Source: CAWBRT01 sp049519595 (GTDB taxonomy: Bacteria > Acidobacteriota > Terriglobia > Terriglobales > Acidobacteriaceae). Taken from it: a stretch of 33,961 nucleotides of DNA. Under the pieces are notes generated by a model. The model worked only from the letters and a program-made list of their open reading frames with translations, searched no databases and was not told where the DNA came from. Below are positions 1-8,584 of the stretch, piece after piece; position 1 is the first letter of the stretch; the number at the start of each line of letters is the position of its first letter. Made by a program: the position numbers and the translations under genes. The stretch is from the NCBI GenBank assembly GCA_049519595.1, contig JBEKQP010000067.1:1-33961 (forward strand). Reading direction: 5' to 3'.

Positions 1-1884
1 AGCGTGAACGGTATTCCGGTGGCGAGCGTTCCGCTGCTGGCCGGAACAAATCGTGATGTGCAAGTCGTTCTCCCGCAAGATCTGCTGACCAGCAATAACG
101 CGCTTAGCTTCGAGCTGACCGGGCTCTGTGCGGACTGTTACGCGGGCGCGGAGCCGGTGCCGTGGATCACCTTTAACCTGGCGAGCGCCCTGGAAGTATC
201 GGGCACGCTGCTGCCCCTGGCGAACGATCTGAATTTGCTGCCTGCGCCATTCTTCGATCCTTCAGTGAAGCGCGCCTGGAGCCTGCCCTTTGTTTTCTCG
301 GAAAAACCTGACGGCAAAACACTGGAAGCGGCGGGCGTGGTCGCGTCGTGGTTTGGAAAACTATCCGACTATCGCGGGGTGCGCTTTCCGGTGCAGATTG
401 GGAAGTTGCCGATGGGCAACGTCATCCTTTTCGCCTCCGGCCAATCGGAATTGGCGGGAGTGCTGAGCGTGAAGGGCACGCCGAAGCCGACCATCGCCAT
501 ACGCGACAATCCGGTGGATCGTTACGGCAAGGTATTGTTGATCGTGGGAGCTAATGGCTATGAGATGTTGACGGCAGCTAGGGCGCTTGCCAGCGGAAGC
601 TTCACGCATGAAGGCGATGCGGCGTTGTTCGACAAGGGAAACACCCCGGCGCGTGATGAGGCTTACTTAGCGCCGCGTTGGCTGAAACCGGATGCCCGTT
701 CCAGTCTCGGCGAGTACACAACCACGGAACAACTGAAAGTCTACGGCAGCGGGTCGATAGATACCTACTTTCGTATTCCGCCCGACCTACACTTCTCGCC
801 CAACGACATGGTGCGCCTGGACCTGCGATATCAGTATTCGGGTGTGCTCCGAGGCACGCATTCCGTGCTCGAGGTGAAGCTGAATGGCTCCCATATCGGC
901 TCCATCAAACTCTCGCCGGAGCTGGATGCGAATGCGGTTCACCATGATGGCATAGGACTTCCAGCCCAGGGACTGCATCCATATTCGAATACCCTGACCT
1001 TCGAGTTTGTTTTTGATGCCACGAATCGTGCATCGTCAGGTCAGGCTCAGTTTGCCGCGATCATGCGGGATTCCACGATCGACCTGCGGGGGTACTCCCA
1101 CTTGGCAGTCATGCCCAAGCTGGAACTGTTTTCCGAGGCGGGATTCCCCTTTACCAGGCATCCCGACCTCTCCGGGACCGCGGTAGTGATGCCGAGTGAA
1201 CCCTCGGCGGCGGAACTGGAGCTGTATCTGGGTGCAATGGGCTACTTCGGTGCGCAGACCGGGCTGCCGGCGCTGTTGGTTACCGTGGCATCGCCCACGC
1301 AGCTTGAAGCAGTGCGCGACAAGGACCTGCTGGTAATTGGAAGCCGCGGCGATCTATCGCTTTTTCAGGACTGGGCGGCGAACATGCCCATCGTAGCCAC
1401 CGAATCGGGTTGGCGACTCGGTGCTGCACCCGCCTGGTGGCATTCGCTTTCTCCCGAGTTTCCCCTGAAGGATTCTGACCGGCAGCAGATCGACGAAATC
1501 TTAGGCTCGGATGCCGGACTTGATTCCGTGGTCTTTGGTTTTGAATCGCCTCTGAAGGCGGGAAGATCCGTCGTCGTTCTCAGCCCCGAAGATCGAGATA
1601 ACGTTCTCGCGCTGGAAACGATGTTTCTGCCGGGGCACAGATCCGGCAACGTCTACGGAACGGTTTCGATATCTCAGGGGGGTGTCCTCCGCTCCTTTCA
1701 CGTCGGCAGGACTATCTACCGAGTCGGGCAGATGAGCTGGTACCGGCAAATCAGTTTCTGGATGGCGGAATTCTACTGGCTGGTCCCGGTCATCGCGTTG
1801 CTTTGCATGACGGCAGTTGCAAAGTGGCTGTATTACGCGCTGGAGTCTTTGGCTGCCCGGCGGCTGCAGGCGCGCGAGTCGTGA
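1..1884 (+). CDS. bcsB: Cellulose synthase regulatory subunit BcsB (5' end missing)
   Basis: BcsB is the periplasmic, membrane-anchored partner of the cellulose synthase BcsA; it binds the emerging glucan and helps guide it across the envelope. The frame is open from the first base of the window, so the N-terminus (signal peptide and first carbohydrate-binding segment) lies upstream, presumably after bcsA. 627 residues are visible; complete BcsB proteins are usually about 700-800. The C-terminus has the expected layout: an amphipathic stretch beginning with WYRQISFWMAEFYW, a single transmembrane helix (LVPVIALLCMTAVAKWLYY) and a short Arg-rich cytoplasmic tail. The stop overlaps the bcsZ start as GTGA, indicating translational coupling. 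The identification rests on the anchor layout, recognisable family segments and the bcsZ-bcsC neighbours. The GTG at base 4 is an internal codon, not the true start. Confidence 0.93.
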   Translation, partial: SVNGIPVASVPLLAGTNRDVQVVLPQDLLTSNNALSFELTGLCADCYAGAEPVPWITFNLASALEVSGTLLPLANDLNLLPAPFFDPSVKRAWSLPFVFSEKPDGKTLEAAGVVASWFGKLSDYRGVRFPVQIGKLPMGNVILFASGQSELAGVLSVKGTPKPTIAIRDNPVDRYGKVLLIVGANGYEMLTAARALASGSFTHEGDAALFDKGNTPARDEAYLAPRWLKPDARSSLGEYTTTEQLKVYGSGSIDTYFRIPPDLHFSPNDMVRLDLRYQYSGVLRGTHSVLEVKLNGSHIGSIKLSPELDANAVHHDGIGLPAQGLHPYSNTLTFEFVFDATNRASSGQAQFAAIMRDSTIDLRGYSHLAVMPKLELFSEAGFPFTRHPDLSGTAVVMPSEPSAAELELYLGAMGYFGAQTGLPALLVTVASPTQLEAVRDKDLLVIGSRGDLSLFQDWAANMPIVATESGWRLGAAPAWWHSLSPEFPLKDSDRQQIDEILGSDAGLDSVVFGFESPLKAGRSVVVLSPEDRDNVLALETMFLPGHRSGNVYGTVSISQGGVLRSFHVGRTIYRVGQMSWYRQISFWMAEFYWLVPVIALLCMTAVAKWLYYALESLAARRLQARES

Positions 1885-3029
1885 ACGAGCGTCCTACTGC
1901 CGCGCGCGGTGTGGTGGTGCTGGTGAGCATAATCCTGCTGGCAGGCACGACCTTCGCCGCTCCCGCGAACTGGCCGCTCTGGAGCAATTACTGGGCGAAG
2001 TTTGCCAGCGCGGACGGCCGCATTGCGGACCCGGAAGAACAGGGCCGGACGACTTCGGAAGCACAGGCCTATGGCATGTTTTTCGCGCTGGTGGCGAATG
2101 ACCGTGAGCATTTTGCGCAGTTGCTGGATTGGACCGAGCTGAACCTGGCGGAAGGCGACCTCAGCTACCATCTGCCGGCATGGGTCTGGGGTGCGCGGCC
2201 GGACGGAAGCTGGGGTGTTCTGGATCGCAATTCGGCCAGTGACGCGGATTTGTGGATCGCCTATTCGCTGATACAGGCGGGCCGCCTTTGGCGGGAGCCC
2301 AGTTATGGATCGCTGGGAAGGGCTCTGGCTAAACGGATTGCCACCGAAGAAGTCGTGGAGCTGCCGGGTTTCGGGACGATGCTGTTGCCGGGGAATCGAG
2401 GATTCAGGCACGGGGACTGCTATGAGCTCAATCCCAGTTATGTACCGCTTGAGGTGCTTTCCGGCTTGGCGTACGACATTCCCGAGGGGCCGTGGCGCAA
2501 GATCGCCGATAACGTGCCGAATTTGGTTCAGGCAAGCTCGCGGAGCGGCTTCGCGATGGACTGGGTGACGTACCAGCCGGGCAAAGGTTTCGTTCCGAGC
2601 GCCGGTCCACACGAGGCGCCGGTGGGAGCGTGGGATGCGATTCGCGTCTACCTCTGGGCGGGTATGTTGGACAAGAAAGTGCGAGAGCGGAGAGTCATCT
2701 TGGACGCACTCGCGGGCATGGATACTTATCTTCAGCATGCTAAGGCACCGCCGATGATAGTAAGTCAGGAAGGCACCGTGATGGACCCAAACGGCGGAGT
2801 GGGATTTTCCGGGGCTCTGGTTCCTTATTTGCAAGCGCGAGGCTCGGAGGATTTGGCGGCAAGACAACGAAGCAGAGTTGAGGCCGCCTTCGATCCGGGC
2901 ATCGGACTGTACGAAAAGAAACCGCGCTACTTTGACCAGAATCTCTTGCTTTTTTTTGCGGGATGGACTGGAAAGCGTTTTCGCTTCCCGCCGTTTGGAG
3001 CGTTGGAAGTAAGTTGGAGTTCTCAATGA
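1881..3029 (+). CDS. bcsZ: Periplasmic endo-1,4-beta-glucanase BcsZ, GH8 family
   Basis: BcsZ is the family-8 glycoside hydrolase of cellulose operons; it trims nascent cellulose in the periplasm and affects export and fibre structure. The GTG at 1881 overlaps the bcsB stop (GTGA) and gives 382 residues, close to the roughly 370 of E. coli BcsZ. The first ~27 residues form a signal peptide (hydrophobic VVVLVSIILLAGTTFAA). GH8 hallmarks are present: Glu60 in TTSEAQAYGMFFAL, the expected general acid, and the Asp pair 121/123 in NSASDADLWIAYSL, which contains the second catalytic acid. The aromatic-rich segment YHLPAWVWG before it fits the glucan-binding cleft. An upstream in-frame start at 1803 would extend far into bcsB without a signal peptide, so 1881 is preferred. 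The stop overlaps the bcsC start as ATGA. Confidence 0.94.
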   Translation: MNERPTAARGVVVLVSIILLAGTTFAAPANWPLWSNYWAKFASADGRIADPEEQGRTTSEAQAYGMFFALVANDREHFAQLLDWTELNLAEGDLSYHLPAWVWGARPDGSWGVLDRNSASDADLWIAYSLIQAGRLWREPSYGSLGRALAKRIATEEVVELPGFGTMLLPGNRGFRHGDCYELNPSYVPLEVLSGLAYDIPEGPWRKIADNVPNLVQASSRSGFAMDWVTYQPGKGFVPSAGPHEAPVGAWDAIRVYLWAGMLDKKVRERRVILDALAGMDTYLQHAKAPPMIVSQEGTVMDPNGGVGFSGALVPYLQARGSEDLAARQRSRVEAAFDPGIGLYEKKPRYFDQNLLLFFAGWTGKRFRFPPFGALEVSWSSQ

Positions 3030-6000
3030 GGCGACGTATCTGGTTGGTTTTTCTGTTCCTGCTGTTGCTGGCAGGGATTGCCACCGCTGCGGTGGGCGCG
3101 TCCAGCGCGATTGCTCTGCTGCTGGACAAAGCGCGATCCCTAGAAGGACGCGGCCGCATGGACTTGGCTACTCAAACCTGGCAGCAGGTTCTGCTCGCTG
3201 ACCCGAATCAACCAGAGGCGCTTGCCGGACTATCGCGCGCGGCCAAGGAAGGCGGCCGGGCGGAAGAAGCAAAATCCTATCTGGAGCGTCTGAAGCGCGT
3301 CAATCCGAAGGACCCTGCCATCGCGCGGATCGAGGAGATGCGGGCGCTCACATCGCAGCAACGTACGCGGCTGGCCGAGGCGTCGCGTTTGGCTCGCACG
3401 GGGCATGCGGACGACGCGGTGCGAATTTACCGGGAAGTCTTTGGCAACGACCCGCCCCCTGGTGACTGGGCTATCACTTACTTCGAGACGATGGCTGCTA
3501 CCACCACCGGCCGGGAGCCGGCGATAGAGAATCTGCGGCATTTGACTCAGCGTTATCCCGAGAACCAGCAATATCGTCTCTCATTAGCCCGCTTGTTAAC
3601 CTACGACGCAAAGACGCGCCAAGAGGGCGTGCACATGCTATCGACACTGGGTGGAAGCCGCGACATCAAGGAACAGGCGCGCCAAGCTTGGCGGCAGGCA
3701 TTGCTATGGGAGGAGTCCAACCCCGCCTACAAGTCACTTCTGGGAACTTATCTGGAGCGGTATAGCGATTCCGTGCTGGCGAAAATTGCCGAGCGATTCA
3801 AGCAGCAACAGGTGGAAGCGGCGGCCAAGGCCACCATTACAGCTCCCGCGACCGGTGCCGACGAGGGAAAGGGCTACGAAGCGCTGAAAGCCGGGAACCT
3901 GGCGGCGGCGGAGAACTACTTTAGCAAGGTTCTGCACACGCAGCCGAAAAGCTCCGGGGCGCTTGCCGGACTCGGCTACGTGCGCATGAAGCAAGAGAAT
4001 TTCGACGAGGCGGCAAAGAACTTCGAGGCGGCCAAAGCAATTTCGCCGCAGAGCAAGAACATTATCGACGGTTTCAATACCGCGAAGTTCTGGGCGCTGG
4101 TCAAGCAAGGATCCGTGGCTCTCGATCATGACCGGTCAGAGGAAGCGGCACGCAGCTTTCAGGCGGCATTGGAACTGCGGCCGAATTATCCCGAGGGATT
4201 GCGCGGACTGGCCGGCGTCCGCATGAAGCAGAGCCAGTTTAAGGTTGCTGCGGATAACTATCGCCAGTTAACGACGCTCGATCCGCAGAACGCGAAAACA
4301 TGGACCGGACTGATCCTCGCCGAGTACAAGTCCGGCGATATGCGAGCCGCTGCGGATACGGTCAGGCAGATTCCTCCGGCGGTGCGCCTGCTATTGGGCA
4401 AAGATGCCGATTACCAGGCGCTGATGGCCGCTGTTTACGAAGCCAACGGCCAGTCGCTCGAAGCCGAGAAATACCTGCGGCAGGCAATGCTGCTGGCCTC
4501 TGCCTCGCCGGGTGGCAAAAGCGCTTCAGAATTGCAGGTTGAATTTGCCAGTACGCTCATGGAGGGCGGGCAGGCAGCCCGTGCGGCCGACTACTTTAAG
4601 CGCGTAACCGAAGTGCATCCGGAAAACCTGAAGGCCTGGCAAGGACTGCTCGGATGCTATGTGCAGATTCGTGAGTATGCGCGGGCGGTGGCGACGCTGC
4701 GCCGTATACCGCAATCCGCCTACGATGAAGTCATTCGCAATGTCGATTTCCTGAACGTGATCGCGGCTATCCACATGGAGCAGGGACAACTTGACACCGC
4801 CGAAGCATTCCTGCAGCGGGCCTCGCAATTGGACGTGGCTCCCGATAGCAAGAGCAGGCTGACGACGCAGATGGAATTTGCAGGCCTGTTTCTGAAGCAG
4901 GGCAAGAAGGAAAATGCCAACGAACTGTACCAGTCGCTGGTGGATCAAAACGAGAATCGTCCCGATGTTTGGCAGGCCTACGTTTCGGCGCTGCACGAGC
5001 AGCATGAGGATGAGCGCGCCCTAGCGCAGGCGCTGCAAGCCCCCGAGCACGTGCGGCAGATCCTGAACCGGGACACCGGATTCGTCAGTGTGATGGCGGC
5101 AATTTACGTTTCTGTGGGGCAGGCGGATGAGGGAATTCGTTTGTTGAAACAGGCGCGCGGACCCTACGAGGTGCAGCGGAGGCTGGCGCCGGCTGACATC
5201 GATATTCAGTTAGCCTGGGCTTTGCTCGCCAAGGAGGACAGGGAAGAGGAGTTGTATTCCTTGCTCGCTCAGACCGCGGCGCGCAACGACCTGACGCCGC
5301 ACCAGCAGGAAGATCTGCGGGCGATATGGGGCAACTGGAGTCTTACACGGGCTCAGCAGGCGTTGGATGCCGGGGATCTGAACCGCTGCATCTCGATACT
5401 CTCCGCCGCTGTCCGCGCCATTCCGGGCGATCCCAAGTTGAAGTCGATGCTGGCCGGAACCTTCATGAAGACTGGCGATAAAGTCCGTGCACTGAGGGTC
5501 TATGAGCGCTGGGGACTCGGTGGAGGGAATTCAGACGACTACCGAGGAGCGATCGGCTCCGCCATGGCGCTACAAAATCCGCAGCTCGCCGATTTTTGGC
5601 TGCGCCAGGGTCTGCACAAGTGGCCACAAGACGCCACTTTGCTGGATATGGCCGGCCGAATCGCCGCCACTCGCGGCGACTACGCCAAGGCTCAGCTTTA
5701 TTGGAAGCAGGCTATTGCCGCTCTTCCGGCACACGATAGAGCCGCACCAGTGCTTGGCGGGCAAAACGCGAAGGGCTTGAACTCGCTATTGGGAGACGCC
5801 GCGGAAAACCTGTCGCGCCTATTGGTTCCCACAGGTGGCGCGCGGAACGACTCCTCTAGCCTGTTACCGGTGGTGTCCCAGTATCCGAACAGGAAGGCGG
5901 CGTCCGACGAATTCCTGCGTGAGCCGGCTTCAACGCTATCTCCAGCAATGCCGATCATCCCGGCTCTGAGACCACGGCGAACCGAATCGGCTGTCCTGGT

Positions 6001-7426
6001 GAAAGGGCGCGATGGTTTCAACATTACGCCGGATGGCAAGACGCCGAGTTCGTCGCAGTCGCAGTCCAAGAGTGCGGACGATTCTGGCCGACTGAGCGTC
6101 AGTCGATTGCAACAGGACGCATTGACCGACATTCAGGACAGAGATTACACGCCCGCGATTTCCAAAGAGCAGCGTGCGACAACCAGCAAGGATATGGATG
6201 CGGCGGTCGAATCCGTTGCCCCGCCGAGCGCCCGCGACGCGCGATGGGACAGTACCTTCGTCAGTACCGCAACCCTGAGCAGAAAAGAAGGGATCGAAGG
6301 CGAGATTGCCGCGATCCAGTTGCGCAATGTGCCGTTTGTCAGCGCCGGAACCGACGTTCTGAGCCGTTCGGGAACGCCTGGATTCGACCGTACCATTACC
6401 GAATCGGCGCACTTGGTTGTGAGTGCGCCTATCGGCGACCAAAACAGAGTATCGCTGCGCGTGGAACCGGTTTTTATTTACGCGGGAAATTCAAGCACTA
6501 CGTCGGATCTCCAATTAGGAACGCTGCCTCTTGGCGCCAGTTTCCCAACCCAGGCGGCTACCGGCGTAGCTGCGCAAGGGGAATTCTCCAGAAGCGATTT
6601 CGGGTTGATGGTCGGCACCACCCCGCAGGGTTTTCTGGTCACGAATCTGACTGCGGGGGTACGCTACCGGCCCATGGATGGTCCCTTCACATTCACCTTC
6701 AGCCGGGAGCCTGTCAAGGACACGGTCCTGTCCTACTCCGGAGTTCGTGATCCCAATAGCGGCCTCACATTCGGTGGTGTCATGGCTACGGGGGGCTCTG
6801 TCAAGGGCAACTGGGGCTCTGGCACTTCCGGGATTTATGTGAGTGGGGGGTACCAGAATATCCAGGGACAGCAGGTTGCGGACAACTCGCGCATTGACGG
6901 CAACGTGGGAACCTACTGGCGCGTGCTGGAGCGTCCGACTGGTTCGCTCTCGGTTGGAATGAACCTGACCGGTATGCATTATGACAAGAATTTGAGATTC
7001 TTTACCCTTGGACAGGGCGGATACTTTAGCCCGCAGAGCTATTTTCTATTCAATGCACCGATTCGCTGGGTAGGGAAATGGCAGCGAATTGAGTACCTCG
7101 TGGCCGGGAGCCTGGGATCGCAATACTTCGAGGAAGATTCGACTCCTTACTTTCCGCTAGCCTCGCCGGGTCAGGCAAATCCGTACTACGTGGGACAAGC
7201 CAAAACCGGTGCGAACTACAGCTTGGACCTGCGTGTTGGTTACCGCCTAGCCCCGAATTGGTATCTAGGCGGCTTTGTCACCGCGAACAACACGCAGAAC
7301 TACACCTCGCAGGCGGTGGGCTTCAACGTCCGATATCTGATTATGCAGGCTCCATCGGTTTCGTCTGACTTCCAGATGACCCCGGTTCCGGACTGGCGCG
7401 GCGTCTCGCCGTCTGGTGTGCAATAG
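3026..7426 (+). CDS. bcsC: Cellulose biosynthesis outer-membrane TPR/beta-barrel protein BcsC
   Basis: BcsC carries the cellulose chain through the periplasm and out across the outer membrane. The ATG at 3026 overlaps the bcsZ stop and opens a signal peptide (MRRRIWLVFLFLLLLAG, then TAAVGA). Residues ~30-890 are tandem tetratricopeptide repeats; clear units include GNLAAAENYFSKVL and YPEGLRGLAGVRMKQ. Residues ~900-1090 are a Ser/Arg/Asp-rich linker without repeats. From ~1094 (AAIQLRNVPFV) to the end is a BCSC_C-type beta-barrel with alternating Gly/aromatic strands and the segment GKWQRIEYLVAGSLGSQYF. At 1466 residues it is longer than the E. coli protein (~1157), mainly through repeat number and linker. 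It is the last gene of the operon; after the stop comes about 175 bases before the next gene with no clear terminator. Confidence 0.94.
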   Translation: MRRRIWLVFLFLLLLAGIATAAVGASSAIALLLDKARSLEGRGRMDLATQTWQQVLLADPNQPEALAGLSRAAKEGGRAEEAKSYLERLKRVNPKDPAIARIEEMRALTSQQRTRLAEASRLARTGHADDAVRIYREVFGNDPPPGDWAITYFETMAATTTGREPAIENLRHLTQRYPENQQYRLSLARLLTYDAKTRQEGVHMLSTLGGSRDIKEQARQAWRQALLWEESNPAYKSLLGTYLERYSDSVLAKIAERFKQQQVEAAAKATITAPATGADEGKGYEALKAGNLAAAENYFSKVLHTQPKSSGALAGLGYVRMKQENFDEAAKNFEAAKAISPQSKNIIDGFNTAKFWALVKQGSVALDHDRSEEAARSFQAALELRPNYPEGLRGLAGVRMKQSQFKVAADNYRQLTTLDPQNAKTWTGLILAEYKSGDMRAAADTVRQIPPAVRLLLGKDADYQALMAAVYEANGQSLEAEKYLRQAMLLASASPGGKSASELQVEFASTLMEGGQAARAADYFKRVTEVHPENLKAWQGLLGCYVQIREYARAVATLRRIPQSAYDEVIRNVDFLNVIAAIHMEQGQLDTAEAFLQRASQLDVAPDSKSRLTTQMEFAGLFLKQGKKENANELYQSLVDQNENRPDVWQAYVSALHEQHEDERALAQALQAPEHVRQILNRDTGFVSVMAAIYVSVGQADEGIRLLKQARGPYEVQRRLAPADIDIQLAWALLAKEDREEELYSLLAQTAARNDLTPHQQEDLRAIWGNWSLTRAQQALDAGDLNRCISILSAAVRAIPGDPKLKSMLAGTFMKTGDKVRALRVYERWGLGGGNSDDYRGAIGSAMALQNPQLADFWLRQGLHKWPQDATLLDMAGRIAATRGDYAKAQLYWKQAIAALPAHDRAAPVLGGQNAKGLNSLLGDAAENLSRLLVPTGGARNDSSSLLPVVSQYPNRKAASDEFLREPASTLSPAMPIIPALRPRRTESAVLVKGRDGFNITPDGKTPSSSQSQSKSADDSGRLSVSRLQQDALTDIQDRDYTPAISKEQRATTSKDMDAAVESVAPPSARDARWDSTFVSTATLSRKEGIEGEIAAIQLRNVPFVSAGTDVLSRSGTPGFDRTITESAHLVVSAPIGDQNRVSLRVEPVFIYAGNSSTTSDLQLGTLPLGASFPTQAATGVAAQGEFSRSDFGLMVGTTPQGFLVTNLTAGVRYRPMDGPFTFTFSREPVKDTVLSYSGVRDPNSGLTFGGVMATGGSVKGNWGSGTSGIYVSGGYQNIQGQQVADNSRIDGNVGTYWRVLERPTGSLSVGMNLTGMHYDKNLRFFTLGQGGYFSPQSYFLFNAPIRWVGKWQRIEYLVAGSLGSQYFEEDSTPYFPLASPGQANPYYVGQAKTGANYSLDLRVGYRLAPNWYLGGFVTANNTQNYTSQAVGFNVRYLIMQAPSVSSDFQMTPVPDWRGVSPSGVQ

Positions 7427-7603
7427 ATAATTTGGAAGTTGATGTGTGATTTATACGGGCCCTTGGTTTACGTCTCTCTTGCCGGGGCCTGTGCCGTTCT
7501 TTATGAGACCACGGCGGGGCGCTCCCATCTCGATCATTTCGAAGCCAAATACCCGTTGGGAGCCGAGGTATCGATGCTTTCCAAAAGAGATTATCATTCG
7601 CCT

Positions 7604-8329
7604 ATGACAGACTCTGAGCACGTACTCCATGGACAAGTCGCTGTCGTCACCGGTGGCGGACGCGGGATCGGCGCCGCCATCGCCCGCAGGCTTGCGGGAC
7701 TGGGAGCCACTACGGTCATCGTCGGCCGCACCCCTCAGCCTCTCGAAGAAACCGCCGAGCAAATTCGTCAAAGTGGTGGCGATTGTCGCCCCCACGTTTG
7801 CGACCTGACCTCGCTCGCGGCTGTCGAGCAACTCGCGAGTAGTGTTCAGCACGCCTTCGGACGTGCCGACATCCTGGTTAATAACGCTGCTGTCAGAGGT
7901 CCCGCCTCTCTGCTTCACGAACTTGCTCCCGAGCATTGGGACGAGGTTTTCGACACCAATGTGCGCGGAGTGTTTTTTGCCATTCGCGCCTTTGCTCCTC
8001 TCATGATTGCCGCCGGCAAAGGTCACATAATTAACATCTCTTCGCTTGCTGCCAAGAATCCTGTGCCCAATCGCGCCGTCTATGCCGCTTCGAAGTCGGC
8101 GTTGAACGGCCTTACCTATTCTGTGGCCGAGGAGCTTCGGTCGCACAACATTCGCGTCTCGGTCGTCTGTCCCGGCTCAACCGACACCTCGTTTGGCCGC
8201 CATCCCGGCAAAGACACCTCGAAGATGCTCCAGGCCGATGACATCGCGCACGTTGTCGCCATGCTGGTCACGCAGTCCCCACAGGGCTTCGTCAGCGAGG
8301 TGCTCATCCGTCCGACCATGAAACCCTAG
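7604..8329 (+). CDS. Short-chain dehydrogenase/reductase (classical SDR)
   Basis: NAD(P)-dependent oxidoreductase of the classical SDR family, 241 residues, typical size. Visible motifs: cofactor glycine motif TGGGRGIG (residues 16-23), NNAA (93-96), and the catalytic triad Ser147 in NISSLAAK, Tyr160 and Lys164 in YAASK; the PGST segment after beta-strand 6 is also present. Arg42 after the second beta-strand suggests NADPH preference, an inference. The N-terminus MTDSEHVLHGQ leading straight into the Rossmann fold makes ATG 7604 the most natural start; ATG 7574 (preceded by GAGG at 7565-7568, spacing 5) is a credible alternative that adds ten residues. The substrate cannot be deduced; sequence is FabG/3-oxoacyl reductase-like. 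It is not obviously part of the cellulose operon, being separated by ~175 bases, and is followed by the inverted repeat at 8355. Confidence 0.9.
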   Translation: MTDSEHVLHGQVAVVTGGGRGIGAAIARRLAGLGATTVIVGRTPQPLEETAEQIRQSGGDCRPHVCDLTSLAAVEQLASSVQHAFGRADILVNNAAVRGPASLLHELAPEHWDEVFDTNVRGVFFAIRAFAPLMIAAGKGHIINISSLAAKNPVPNRAVYAASKSALNGLTYSVAEELRSHNIRVSVVCPGSTDTSFGRHPGKDTSKMLQADDIAHVVAMLVTQSPQGFVSEVLIRPTMKP

Positions 8330-8354
8330 CAGGCTGCGGAAAAAACTCACATCA

Positions 8355-8449
8355 GTGTCGTCCTGAGGTCGCGCCAATTTTGCGCTTGGGATCTGCTTTG
8401 CTTTCAGCACGCGCAGACAGCAGATCCTTCGCTTCGCTCAGGATGACAC
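8355..8449. repeat. Intergenic inverted repeat of acidobacterial type
   Basis: A left arm at 8355-8397 begins GTGTCGTCCTGAG and ends GGATCTGCT; the right arm at 8419-8449 begins AGCAGATCC and ends CTCAGGATGACAC. The outer and inner parts of the arms are reverse complements with one mismatch; the left arm carries an insertion in its middle. The right arm contains CTTCGCTTCGCTCAGGATG, which I recall as a frequent intergenic repeat in acidobacterial genomes. It lies between two convergent genes (SDR and Gfo/Idh/MocA), so the folded transcript may stop transcription from both sides. The short stretch before it (GCAGGCTGCGGAAAAAAC, 8330-8347) is probably part of the same element. No coding capacity. 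Confidence 0.7.
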
Positions 8450-8584
8450 CCTCAGAAAAGATAGAGAATAGGATCGCCAGCATTGCAGGTCGGCCTCAGC
8501 TGGGTGAAAGGTACTGACCAAATCCGAACGACGGCGACGAGGTCGTTGTGGAAATCGAGAAGATGGGATGCCTTTGCAACCGAA

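Noticed and set aside
1833..3026. 397-codon minus-strand frame antisense to bcsZ
   Set aside because: It has no recognisable domain and lies fully inside a well-supported gene; long antisense frames are common in GC-rich DNA.
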